The notes under the pieces were generated by a model. That model had not been told where the DNA came from. It made no database searches and saw nothing but the letters and a program-made list of their open reading frames with translations. This document shows, piece after piece, positions 42,816-50,748 of a DNA stretch of 64,000 bases (positions are counted from its first letter, which is position 1; the number at the start of each line of letters is the position of its first letter). The translations under genes were made by a program, and so were the position numbers. The DNA lies in the NCBI GenBank assembly GCA_028355015.1, contig JAOMRN010000001.1:62001-126000 (forward strand). Direction: 5' to 3'. The stretch is from MGIIb-O2 sp002494975. Its GTDB lineage: Archaea > Thermoplasmatota > Poseidoniia > Poseidoniales > Thalassarchaeaceae.

Positions 42816-44468
42816 ATGGCAAATTTCCGCGATTACAGCCAGAAGTTAATTGCTCTCAAAACTCGTCGTAATATGTTAGTCGGAGCGTTCTGGATATTGC
42901 TTCTACTTCTTATTTCAACTGTAGCGGTGACTTATGTTACAGACGGACAAACTCAGCAGTCCGCCTATGGTGATGATTGGAATGATTTAGGGCGTTTTAG
43001 AGCAGAAATTAATAGTATGGGCATCGAAACAAATGCACTAGTTTCAAGCCCCCTTCTTTTGAGTGAGATTGATTATCCAGAAGAGGCTATTTTCGTTATT
43101 TCTGGGGTTGAGAAAGATACTATTTCTTTACCTAGATTTACTGGTGATGAAAATGTAATTGAATTTTCTGAAGGTTCTGGGTATACGACTTCAGAAATAT
43201 TGGCTATTGAAGAATTTGTTGAGGCTGGAGGGACCGTTCTACTAATGGATGATAAAGGATATTCTTCTACACTGGCCGATCAGTTCGGTTTAGAATTCTC
43301 GGGGCACACTTTGTATGATGGTGAAGCTTATGCTACGGAGTTAGATTATAATTTCATTTGGGTTAATACCTCGTCTGCATATAATTTTACAACAAATTCA
43401 GGTTCTTTGTCAAGTATTCATCCATGTCTGAGAGATACTGATACAGATGGGTACATAGACATTTTAGATACAGATCCATATGATATTTCCACCTTTCCTG
43501 CTGGTTTAACAAAAGAATCGGCAGGATTGTGCGCCCATAGATGGATTTCTGAAACTGAGTGGGATTTTTCAGAAAGTTATAATTTATTGACTAATCAACC
43601 ATCTGCATTTAATGCGGGTTCCTATAACCCTGTAGAAAATAGATATGATATCGGTAAATCTACTCTTGACTCATATCTTGATACTAATGATGATGGTAAT
43701 CTAACCATAGGTTCTTCTGCTTTTGGTATTGAAGGAGACGAAGTAGGTCCTTTCGCTGTCTATGTTCGTTACTGTGCAGATCGTTTGTGTGTTGGTGCAG
43801 ATTCTGGCCGAGTTCATTTTGTAGCCGATGGTTCAATTTTGACAAATTCATTATACGATGATTCATTCTATTCAGGTATTGATGATATAGTCCCTTCAAA
43901 TGATAACCGTAAGTGGGCATTAGACATAATTGCAGAATCTTTACTTGTTGGGAATTCTAGTGCTCAAAGTTCATCTAATGCCATTGTTATTTTCGATGAA
44001 TCTAGGCACCAACAGCCTACTCTATTTGGTGATACTTACAATTTAATGTATTATCTTTTAATCTATTTCACAAATGATTGGATGGCCATGCTTCTCCTCT
44101 TCCTCGGCTTATTTATCACTCTAGAAGCGGTTTTGATTAGGAAAGAAGACCCTGAAAATTGGCGTCATGTTTTCAGAATAATATACTATGGTTTTGGCGA
44201 TGCAAGACGTTATGAATATTATCAAAAGCCAGAAAAAATAAGACAAGTGTTGTTAACAAGAGTTCGTAATTTAAACACATTATCGAGAGAAGAATTCGAT
44301 GCTCTGCCAGCCGCAGAATTACAACGAATGGTTGAAGACCCCGTTCTTACGAAATTTATTTTTGAAGATCGTAAGTACAAGCCAGATGAATTGGTTGGTA
44401 TAGTAAAGAGAATTAAGGAATGGGGCTCTACAAACTCAGAAGAGGAGGTTGAATATGTGGACACGTAA
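42816..44468 (+). CDS. DUF4350-like membrane protein with Asp-rich calcium-type loops
   Basis: A 550-residue membrane protein. One N-terminal helix (about 23-44) precedes a large outer domain and a C-terminal helix (about 410-433), then a basic cytoplasmic tail. The outer domain begins with a DUF4350-like element (VEAGGTVLLMDDKG) and contains two Asp-rich loops: DTDTDGYIDILDTDP (about nt 43437) and DTNDDGNLT (about nt 43681), which resemble EF-hand or thrombospondin-3 loops. DUF4350 genes commonly neighbour DUF58 and MoxR genes. Start ATG 42816 is preceded by GGTGGGG. It overlaps DUF58 by 14 bases. Confidence 0.75.
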   Translation: MANFRDYSQKLIALKTRRNMLVGAFWILLLLLISTVAVTYVTDGQTQQSAYGDDWNDLGRFRAEINSMGIETNALVSSPLLLSEIDYPEEAIFVISGVEKDTISLPRFTGDENVIEFSEGSGYTTSEILAIEEFVEAGGTVLLMDDKGYSSTLADQFGLEFSGHTLYDGEAYATELDYNFIWVNTSSAYNFTTNSGSLSSIHPCLRDTDTDGYIDILDTDPYDISTFPAGLTKESAGLCAHRWISETEWDFSESYNLLTNQPSAFNAGSYNPVENRYDIGKSTLDSYLDTNDDGNLTIGSSAFGIEGDEVGPFAVYVRYCADRLCVGADSGRVHFVADGSILTNSLYDDSFYSGIDDIVPSNDNRKWALDIIAESLLVGNSSAQSSSNAIVIFDESRHQQPTLFGDTYNLMYYLLIYFTNDWMAMLLLFLGLFITLEAVLIRKEDPENWRHVFRIIYYGFGDARRYEYYQKPEKIRQVLLTRVRNLNTLSREEFDALPAAELQRMVEDPVLTKFIFEDRKYKPDELVGIVKRIKEWGSTNSEEEVEYVDT

Positions 44469-45708
44469 GGCGGCTATACTCTTTACAAGTGGTATAAGCT
44501 TGATATTAGTTGGTATGATGATTTCTAATTTTCAATTAATGATTATTGGATTAACATTCATTTCCTTTATTGCAATAAATGGTTGGGTTGAGGGTCATTC
44601 AGATTTAGAAATCACTCGTGAAGTCTCAGCAGTTAACGTCTACAAAGGCGACGATATTAATGTTATTTTAACGGTCAAAAACAAATCATATCGTCGTACA
44701 CAGCAACTGGAAGTTTTCGATAACGTCCCTCATGAAATGAAAATGCGAAAGGGAGTCAATTTGATGCGTATGAATCTTGGTCCCGGTCAGACTGCGACTA
44801 TTCGTTATACAGTCAGGTGTCCATTGAGGGGTCATTATACAATAGGTCCAACATCTATTCGTTATAGAAATGCATTCAACTTATTTGTTTCTGAAACTAC
44901 TCTAGGTGATCGCTCAGATATTACAGTGTTCCCTCAAGTTAGGGATGTTGAAGAAGCATTAATTCGATCAAATGTTCCTAAAATGTATACTGGAGCAACC
45001 ACTCTAAAAACACCCGGACAGGGGATGGAGTTCTACTCACTTAGAGAGTACTTCCCTGGAGATTCATTCCGTTCGATTAATTGGAAAGCCTTTGCAAGAA
45101 CTGGAGATTTAATGGTTAATGAAAAAACTAGAGATGCTGTAACTGATGTTTTCATAATTCTTGATACTAGGGATGTGGCTAGAATAGGCACAGTACTGAA
45201 AAATCCCTTAGAGATGGGTACTGTAGCTGCGGCCTCAATTGCAAATTATTTCATAAAAAGAAGAGATTCTGTATCTTTAGTTACATATGGTGAAAGAATG
45301 GATTTTCTCCCTCCAGAAACAGGAGATAAACAGCATTACAAAGTTCTGAGTCAACTTGCAGCCGTAGAATCCAAAGGTAGTATGCCATTACAAGCAGTGA
45401 CAAATGCCCTTTCCCCTAGAATTTCTAGAGGTTCACCTGTTTTTATTATTAGTAGTTTAGAAGGAGATGGTACAACCTTATCAGCTATACGAAACCTCTC
45501 TGGAAAAGGTCATGAAGTTATTGTTTTGTCACCCAGTAGTATTGATCTAGAAAGATTGGTAAGTAGAATTCCAAGAATGGCTTATGAAGTTCTAAAACTT
45601 GAAAGACAAAATAGACTAACGGCACTTTCAGGTTATGGAGCTAAAGTAATCGATTGGACACCAAGTGTTGATTTATCTCAGGCTTTATTACAAGTTAGAA
45701 CAATTTAA
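44455..45708 (+). CDS. DUF58 family protein (von Willebrand-like fold)
   Basis: A protein of about 417 residues with two N-terminal helices (about 8-42). A beta-sandwich follows (about 55-150), then the DUF58 signature GMEFYSLREYFPGDSFRSINWKAFARTG and a vWA-like domain with DVFIILDTRD. The pocket that normally binds a metal ion seems present as DTRD plus later Ser/Thr, but is not complete to the eye. DUF58 proteins work with MoxR AAA+ ATPases in metal insertion or surface assembly. GAGGAGG supports ATG 44455; an in-frame TTG at 44449 is less likely. It overlaps DUF4350 and precedes a polytopic gene by 14 bases. Confidence 0.9.
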   Translation: MWTRKAAILFTSGISLILVGMMISNFQLMIIGLTFISFIAINGWVEGHSDLEITREVSAVNVYKGDDINVILTVKNKSYRRTQQLEVFDNVPHEMKMRKGVNLMRMNLGPGQTATIRYTVRCPLRGHYTIGPTSIRYRNAFNLFVSETTLGDRSDITVFPQVRDVEEALIRSNVPKMYTGATTLKTPGQGMEFYSLREYFPGDSFRSINWKAFARTGDLMVNEKTRDAVTDVFIILDTRDVARIGTVLKNPLEMGTVAAASIANYFIKRRDSVSLVTYGERMDFLPPETGDKQHYKVLSQLAAVESKGSMPLQAVTNALSPRISRGSPVFIISSLEGDGTTLSAIRNLSGKGHEVIVLSPSSIDLERLVSRIPRMAYEVLKLERQNRLTALSGYGAKVIDWTPSVDLSQALLQVRTI

Positions 45709-45722
45709 GGAGATTTGAAAAA

Positions 45723-46916
45723 ATGGTTATAGATGTAGTTCCTGAATCTAAAACCCTTCATATCTCGAAGTTACGTTTACGGTGGCAGGTACTTCTTTTA
45801 CAAATAATTTCAACCGTTTCTCTTTTGTTAATAATGCGTAAAATGAATGAGTTATTCGGTTCTTGCTCCGGACAATTTGTTGCAAATTCAGGTCCAGAAG
45901 GTTGGTGTCCATCGTATGAACACACTCGAGGAATTGCTTGGATGAAATCTAATGGGGATACTGTGATTCCAGATTTACTTACGGGAGTTAACGAAACTGG
46001 TTTTGATACATTTACTGTACCTGTTATCCTTTGTTTTATTATTACTGGATTATGGGTCGTTATACTAACTCGTGGAGAAAAATTACAATTATTAATTAAG
46101 CGAATATTTTCTGTCTTAATGGCTGCATGGTTCCTCCTTCCTTTCCTTGTGTCATGGTTAATTGGTATAGTTTCACGAGGTTTTTATCTTCCGTTTAGTA
46201 ATTCTGAAGATCAGTTTAATCATATCAATCTAGTATTCGCCCCATTAGAATTCTTTTTCGAATTAGTATTTCTTGGAATTGTTTTCGCCCCTATACTCGC
46301 AGGTTTGATAGGAATATGGAGTCTCTCGAAGAGAATGATTACATGGGCTACAAGTTATTTCTTGATAGTAATCGGAATACATGCTATGCTAACATTTGAA
46401 GGAGTTACTACTGCTGTTGATGTGGGTCTCCAACCACTTTCTGCACAAATAGGTGAGGCGACATTATACGGAGGGCTAATATCTCCTTTAGCATTTGATT
46501 TATTGACAGTAGCAATATTATTATTATTATTCTTAGAATCTGGATTAGCTGTAATTACAAATTTAGAATATGCATCTATTCTTCCAGAAGCGTCCAAAAG
46601 AGATCCTGAATATGTTAATCAGTTTAATAATATCATAAATGGTCATATGGCTCATCTATTCAGTATAATTACTGTAGTTGCTATAACTACGGCCCTGGCT
46701 CTCGAATTTGATGACTTTTTGATATCCTTTGTTGCAGTTCTGGAGGGTTCTCAATGGTCAGGACAAGTTAAAGAATCATTGGAATTACAATTGACTTATG
46801 GTAAAGTTATTTCAGCATCATTATTCATGATTGTTGTAGCAGGTGGTAGATTTGTTATTCCTTGGCAGAGAATTACTGGCTTTATTGAAACCGGACTTTC
46901 TAAAATTCGTGGTTGA
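45723..46916 (+). CDS. polytopic membrane protein of the DUF4350-DUF58 cluster
   Basis: A 397-residue membrane protein I do not recognise. Seven or eight helices can be placed at about 23-40, 97-116, 130-155, 178-205, 213-230, 255-280, 305-325 and 357-376. An extracytoplasmic loop after the first helix holds two Cys (SCSGQFVANSGPEGWC), possibly a disulfide. AAGGAG at about 45708-45714 supports the start. It is 14 bases downstream of DUF58 on the same strand and therefore probably in the same complex or pathway. Confidence 0.72.
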   Translation: MVIDVVPESKTLHISKLRLRWQVLLLQIISTVSLLLIMRKMNELFGSCSGQFVANSGPEGWCPSYEHTRGIAWMKSNGDTVIPDLLTGVNETGFDTFTVPVILCFIITGLWVVILTRGEKLQLLIKRIFSVLMAAWFLLPFLVSWLIGIVSRGFYLPFSNSEDQFNHINLVFAPLEFFFELVFLGIVFAPILAGLIGIWSLSKRMITWATSYFLIVIGIHAMLTFEGVTTAVDVGLQPLSAQIGEATLYGGLISPLAFDLLTVAILLLLFLESGLAVITNLEYASILPEASKRDPEYVNQFNNIINGHMAHLFSIITVVAITTALALEFDDFLISFVAVLEGSQWSGQVKESLELQLTYGKVISASLFMIVVAGGRFVIPWQRITGFIETGLSKIRG

Positions 46917-47153
46917 TTAATTACGTCTTAGTAAACGATGCCCTAAACCCAATAGGATAATAATAGTCACGATTTGTATAATGATTCTGAGCGAATTATT
47001 CGTAATTTCGATCTGATTGAGTATATTCATAATATTATTCTGACTGTAGAGTATTATTGTAAGTATGAGTAAACATAAAATTCTGTGGCCCCAAGGACCG
47101 AAACTTTCACCCTTATTTTCGTGCTGATTTGGCAATGGTCCGCCTTCAGACAT
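46917..47153 (-). CDS. small two-helix membrane protein, hypothetical
   Basis: A 78-residue protein with a polar N-terminus and two hydrophobic segments (ILCLLILTIILYSQNNIM, about 25-42; IIQIVTIIILLGLGHRLL, about 58-75), ending in Arg-Arg. The stop abuts the convergent polytopic gene with no bases between. The start region has TAATT-type A/T-rich sequence on the minus strand. No homologue is recognised. Confidence 0.6.
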   Translation of the reverse strand: MSEGGPLPNQHENKGESFGPWGHRILCLLILTIILYSQNNIMNILNQIEITNNSLRIIIQIVTIIILLGLGHRLLRRN

Positions 47154-47246
47154 AATTATCTCAAGAGTATCTAGGTCATCAAATCATCGCTTATTCACTA
47201 TCTCTTCACTCGTTGGGTTCAAGCGCAGAATCCTTGACGACCCATT

Positions 47247-48242
47247 ATGAGTGGGGCTCTGTCAGTGCTACCTTGTAGTCAATGTAAAGATACCTCTATT
47301 CTTTTTCAAGAGTATAGTGGTCAACATTTATGTGGGAAACATCTTGCATCTTCTATAAGAAAAAGGGTAGCTAAGGAAATACGTTCACAGATTAATTTAC
47401 CAAAGAATGCTCGCCATCCTGATGGTTCACCCTTCAGGATTTTTGTTGCCATATCTGGTGGAAAAGATTCTGCAGTATTGTTGAGCATGTTGGTCGATAT
47501 CATTGGTCGTAGAAGAGATGTAGAAATCATATCTGGTTGTATAGATGAAGGAATTGACGGATATCGTTCACCATCTTTAGAGTTAGCTCGGGAACTTGCA
47601 GAATCTCTAAACATTCAGTTTGAGACTCTATCTTACGAAGATATTGGTTATGATAGAATGGATAATGTAGTCAAAAAAATGCCAATTATTGGTGAAAATA
47701 ATCCCGATGCTAAAGGAATGATGCCTTGTTCATACTGTGGTGTATTTAGGAGGCAGGGTATCAATGCTTTGGCACAAAAAGTCAATGCCGATATCATGGC
47801 ATTAGGGCATAATCTAGATGACATGGCTCAATCAATAATCATGAATTTCCAAAAGGGTAATATTGAGCGATCTGTAAGATTAGCGCCACATACTGATGCC
47901 CCGATAGAAGGGCTTGCGCCTAGAGTAGTCCCATTGCGCTGGATTCCTGAACAAGAGATTCATGCTCATGCAATTTATGCTGGCCTACCTATTCATCATG
48001 GTGATTGTCCGCATGCACCAGGGGCGATGCGCCAATTAAGTCGTGGAATTATTGCAGATATGGAAACGATTACTCCTGGTTCCCGTCATGGACTTTTACA
48101 CTCTTTAGATCAAATACGTGCTATGCATAGAGAGATTAATCCTGTAAAATCTGAGATAAGAAAATGCCAAGAGTGTGGCGAAGTGACAAGTAGAGAAATT
48201 TGTCAAGCCTGCACCATGAAAAGGTGGCTGCAAGAAAATTAA
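47247..48242 (+). CDS. tRNA 2-thiolation enzyme (Ncs6/TtuA/CTU1 family)
   Basis: PP-loop ATPase that activates tRNA uridine for 2-thiolation. The N-terminal zinc finger is CSQCKD with CGKH, and the PP-loop is ISGGKDSAVLLSML. MPCSYCGVFRR and GDCPHAPGAMR supply the Cys that hold the [4Fe-4S] cluster in TtuA-type enzymes. A second zinc finger closes the protein (CQECGEVTSREICQAC). All these Cys are present, so an active enzyme is expected. The tail end converges on pyrI with a 4-base overlap. Confidence 0.92.
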   Translation: MSGALSVLPCSQCKDTSILFQEYSGQHLCGKHLASSIRKRVAKEIRSQINLPKNARHPDGSPFRIFVAISGGKDSAVLLSMLVDIIGRRRDVEIISGCIDEGIDGYRSPSLELARELAESLNIQFETLSYEDIGYDRMDNVVKKMPIIGENNPDAKGMMPCSYCGVFRRQGINALAQKVNADIMALGHNLDDMAQSIIMNFQKGNIERSVRLAPHTDAPIEGLAPRVVPLRWIPEQEIHAHAIYAGLPIHHGDCPHAPGAMRQLSRGIIADMETITPGSRHGLLHSLDQIRAMHREINPVKSEIRKCQECGEVTSREICQACTMKRWLQEN

Positions 48243-48706
48243 ATGATGTAATCTACAATTTCATCAATATCTTGATTTTTTCCGCAGTATGAACATCGAA
48301 TTTCCATAGGTTCGGAAGATATAATTTTTAGTTTATGTGGCAGGGGTTCTCGATCATTCTGGGTGATACAGTTTGAAAATGAACATTTTACAATATTTAT
48401 TAATTCCGAACCTAGTTCAATAGTTCTTTTTTCAGCAACGCTATAATTTCTTATTATTGCAACAGATGCTTTGGGCGCAATTAATGCCAATCTGTCGAGT
48501 TCTTCTTGATTTAATTCTCTATCTTCAATTTTTAGAACATCTTTTCTTCCCATTTTTCCACTTGGTACATTCATTACCATTGAAATTGGATTAGATCTAC
48601 CTACATCGAATCTTAGCATTTTCAATACTTGTAAAGCATGTCCTGAGGGGATATGGTCTATTGCTGTACCATTGCATATTGCGGTAACACGTCTCATTTC
48701 ACTCAA
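48239..48706 (-). CDS. pyrI: aspartate carbamoyltransferase regulatory subunit
   Basis: Allosteric subunit of aspartate transcarbamoylase. The nucleotide-binding N-domain has GTAIDHIPSGHALQVLKML, and the C-domain zinc site is Cys4 (CSFSNC and CSYC). The start is TTG 48706: AAGGTGA lies 5 bases upstream, in the last codons of pyrB, and the pyrB stop TAA sits directly before the TTG. ATG 48697 is the alternative but has poorer spacing. It is translationally coupled to pyrB. Confidence 0.95.
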   Translation of the reverse strand: MSEMRRVTAICNGTAIDHIPSGHALQVLKMLRFDVGRSNPISMVMNVPSGKMGRKDVLKIEDRELNQEELDRLALIAPKASVAIIRNYSVAEKRTIELGSELINIVKCSFSNCITQNDREPLPHKLKIISSEPMEIRCSYCGKNQDIDEIVDYII

Positions 48707-49636
48707 TTATTTCACCTTCTTTGGAACTTTAATGCCCAGCCCTCTGCATAACAGAGCCATTCTAGTTGGAACCCCATTGAATGCTTGTTCGAAATATCTT
48801 GCATGTTTTGTTGAATCAACGCTGGCACGTAATTCATTCACTCTTGGTAATGGGTGCATAACAATCATCCCGGTTTTTGCCTCAGAAAGATCACTGGCAT
48901 CTAGTTTATACACCCCTGCGACTTTATTATATTCATCTTCATCAGGAAATCTCTCTTTCTGAATTCTAGTCATATAGATTACATCAGCAGAACTAATAGA
49001 AGAAGCCATTTCTTCAGTTTCATTTACATCGGCTCCATGATTTTTAAGATCGGATACAATTTCTGCAGGCATTTTCAATGATTCAGGAGAAACCAAAGTA
49101 AGTTTGGCACCAAATCTTACAAGAGCATGCGATAAACTATGAGTAGTTCTACCATATCTAAGGTCCCCTACCATCATGACGTTTAATCCTTCCAAACTTC
49201 CATGTGCTTCGTGAATTGTGAATAAATCAAGCATTGTTTGAGTTGGATGATTGCCCGCTCCATCTCCAGCATTCAAAATAGGAATACTAACTGCATCTGC
49301 ACTGTATTGTGCAGCTCCTTGATTAGGATGCCTTATTACTGCAATATCAGTATAGCCATCAACCATTTGCATAGTGTCATAAAGAGTCTCTCCCTTGGCT
49401 ACCGATGAACCAACTGAACTCAAGTTAATTACTTCTCCTCCTAGTCTTTTCATTGCAGTTTCAAATGACATTCTTGTTCTTGTTGAATTTTCGAAGAAAA
49501 GATTCCCTAATACTTTACCTTGTAATAGTGGCAGATATACATCTCCCCTCGCTACAGGCAAAAGAGTATTCGCCTCGCTAAGAATCTGTAATATCTCTTC
49601 ATTAGTAAGATCATCCATTGTAATAAGGTCGCCCAT
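48707..49636 (-). CDS. pyrB: aspartate carbamoyltransferase catalytic subunit
   Basis: Transfers the carbamoyl group from carbamoyl phosphate to aspartate, first committed step of pyrimidine synthesis. The phosphate-binding loop is FFENSTRTRMSFETAMKRLGG, with SSVAKGETLYDT following. HPTQTMLDLFTI and YMTRIQKERFPDEDEY are the Asp-domain signatures. MHPLPRVNEL is also present. ATG 49636 is best supported (GAGGA 7 bases upstream); ATG 49642 also is in frame. pyrB precedes pyrI in the operon. Confidence 0.96.
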   Translation of the reverse strand: MGDLITMDDLTNEEILQILSEANTLLPVARGDVYLPLLQGKVLGNLFFENSTRTRMSFETAMKRLGGEVINLSSVGSSVAKGETLYDTMQMVDGYTDIAVIRHPNQGAAQYSADAVSIPILNAGDGAGNHPTQTMLDLFTIHEAHGSLEGLNVMMVGDLRYGRTTHSLSHALVRFGAKLTLVSPESLKMPAEIVSDLKNHGADVNETEEMASSISSADVIYMTRIQKERFPDEDEYNKVAGVYKLDASDLSEAKTGMIVMHPLPRVNELRASVDSTKHARYFEQAFNGVPTRMALLCRGLGIKVPKKVK

Positions 49637-49731
49637 GCTCATTCCTCTATCATGTCGTGAGATATGTTGGTCATATGCATTCCCCTCAGAGGATAACCTT
49701 TGATGCCCGTATTCCGCTGTCTTGATGAGTA

Positions 49732-50742
49732 ATGAATAATCCCACCTATCTGATGATAATCAGTCGGACACCAGTTCGAGTCTCTTTCTGTGGTGGCGGA
49801 ACAGATACCGATTGGTTTTCTAAAGCACATACAAATGGTGGAATGGTGACGTCACTTGCATTAGCAAAATATATTCATGTGACTGTTAATCAGCGTTTTG
49901 ATAATAGAGTAAGGGTATCCTATTCAAAATTGGAAATAGTAGATGATTTTGAAAATCTCGAGCATGAATTAGTGCGGGAATCTATGCGGATGACCGGAGT
50001 AACCTCAGGTATTGAGATAACCACAATCGCAGATATACCTTCACGCGGCACTGGCTTAGGTTCATCTTCATCTGTTACCGTAGGTTTACTTAACGCACTT
50101 CACTGTTTTGCGGGTCGTTCAGTATCTGCTTCTCAGCTGGCTTCTGAAGCATGTCAAATTGAAATTGACATACTTGGTCAACCAATCGGTAGACAGGATC
50201 AGTATGCTGCCTCTTTCGGTGGAATAAATACTATTAATTTTTGTCAAAATGGTGATGTCTTAGTTGAACCAATAGAAATTTCTGAAAATATTCGCTCAAG
50301 GATTTCCGAGGAGTTCACATTAATATTCACTGGAAAAAGTCGCTCTGCGTCATCAGTTCTTTCAAATTCAGTTAGTGAGGGGAAATCTGCTATTGAGAAC
50401 CTCTTAAGAATACGCGAACAAGCAGATGAAGCCAGTAATTATATTAATTCAGGAGATTTATCTAAATTAGGGGCTCTACTTAATGAGGCATGGGGTATGA
50501 AAAGAGGAATCTCTAAATCAGTTAGTAATGATTTTCTTGATCAAATGTATGAACGGATAATTTCTACAGGTGCTACAGGTGCTAAACTTCTAGGGGCAGG
50601 TGGAGGTGGCTTTTTCTTAGTGCATGGTGACCATACAATTCGCCAGAAATTAGAATTAGAATTCTCATCGGATTATAGAATGATTCCTTTGTTAATAGAT
50701 AATATTGGCTCATCAATAATTCACAATGATTCTCAGAGGTGA
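49732..50742 (+). CDS. GHMP family sugar kinase (heptose 7-phosphate kinase HddA-like)
   Basis: A GHMP kinase of 336 residues. N-terminal RTPVRVSFCGGGTDTDWF and the phosphate loop RGTGLGSSSSVTVGLLNAL match the D-glycero-D-manno-heptose 7-phosphate kinase subfamily. GRQDQYAASFGGIN and GAKLLGAGGGGFFLV complete the signatures. This would feed an activated sugar into glycans, but no other heptose gene is near, so the substrate is unproved. The first start, ATG 49732, is used; ATG 49753 lies close by. It is divergent from pyrB by about 95 bases. Confidence 0.88.
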   Translation: MNNPTYLMIISRTPVRVSFCGGGTDTDWFSKAHTNGGMVTSLALAKYIHVTVNQRFDNRVRVSYSKLEIVDDFENLEHELVRESMRMTGVTSGIEITTIADIPSRGTGLGSSSSVTVGLLNALHCFAGRSVSASQLASEACQIEIDILGQPIGRQDQYAASFGGINTINFCQNGDVLVEPIEISENIRSRISEEFTLIFTGKSRSASSVLSNSVSEGKSAIENLLRIREQADEASNYINSGDLSKLGALLNEAWGMKRGISKSVSNDFLDQMYERIISTGATGAKLLGAGGGGFFLVHGDHTIRQKLELEFSSDYRMIPLLIDNIGSSIIHNDSQR

Positions 50743-50748
50743 GATATA

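Noticed and set aside
46519..46535. ATT/TTA microsatellite
   Set aside because: It codes for a Leu-rich transmembrane helix in the polytopic protein; low-complexity codon use explains it.
49732..50742. Lipopolysaccharide-type heptose locus
   Set aside because: Only one gene of such a pathway is present, and archaea lack this envelope; the kinase alone does not support a locus.
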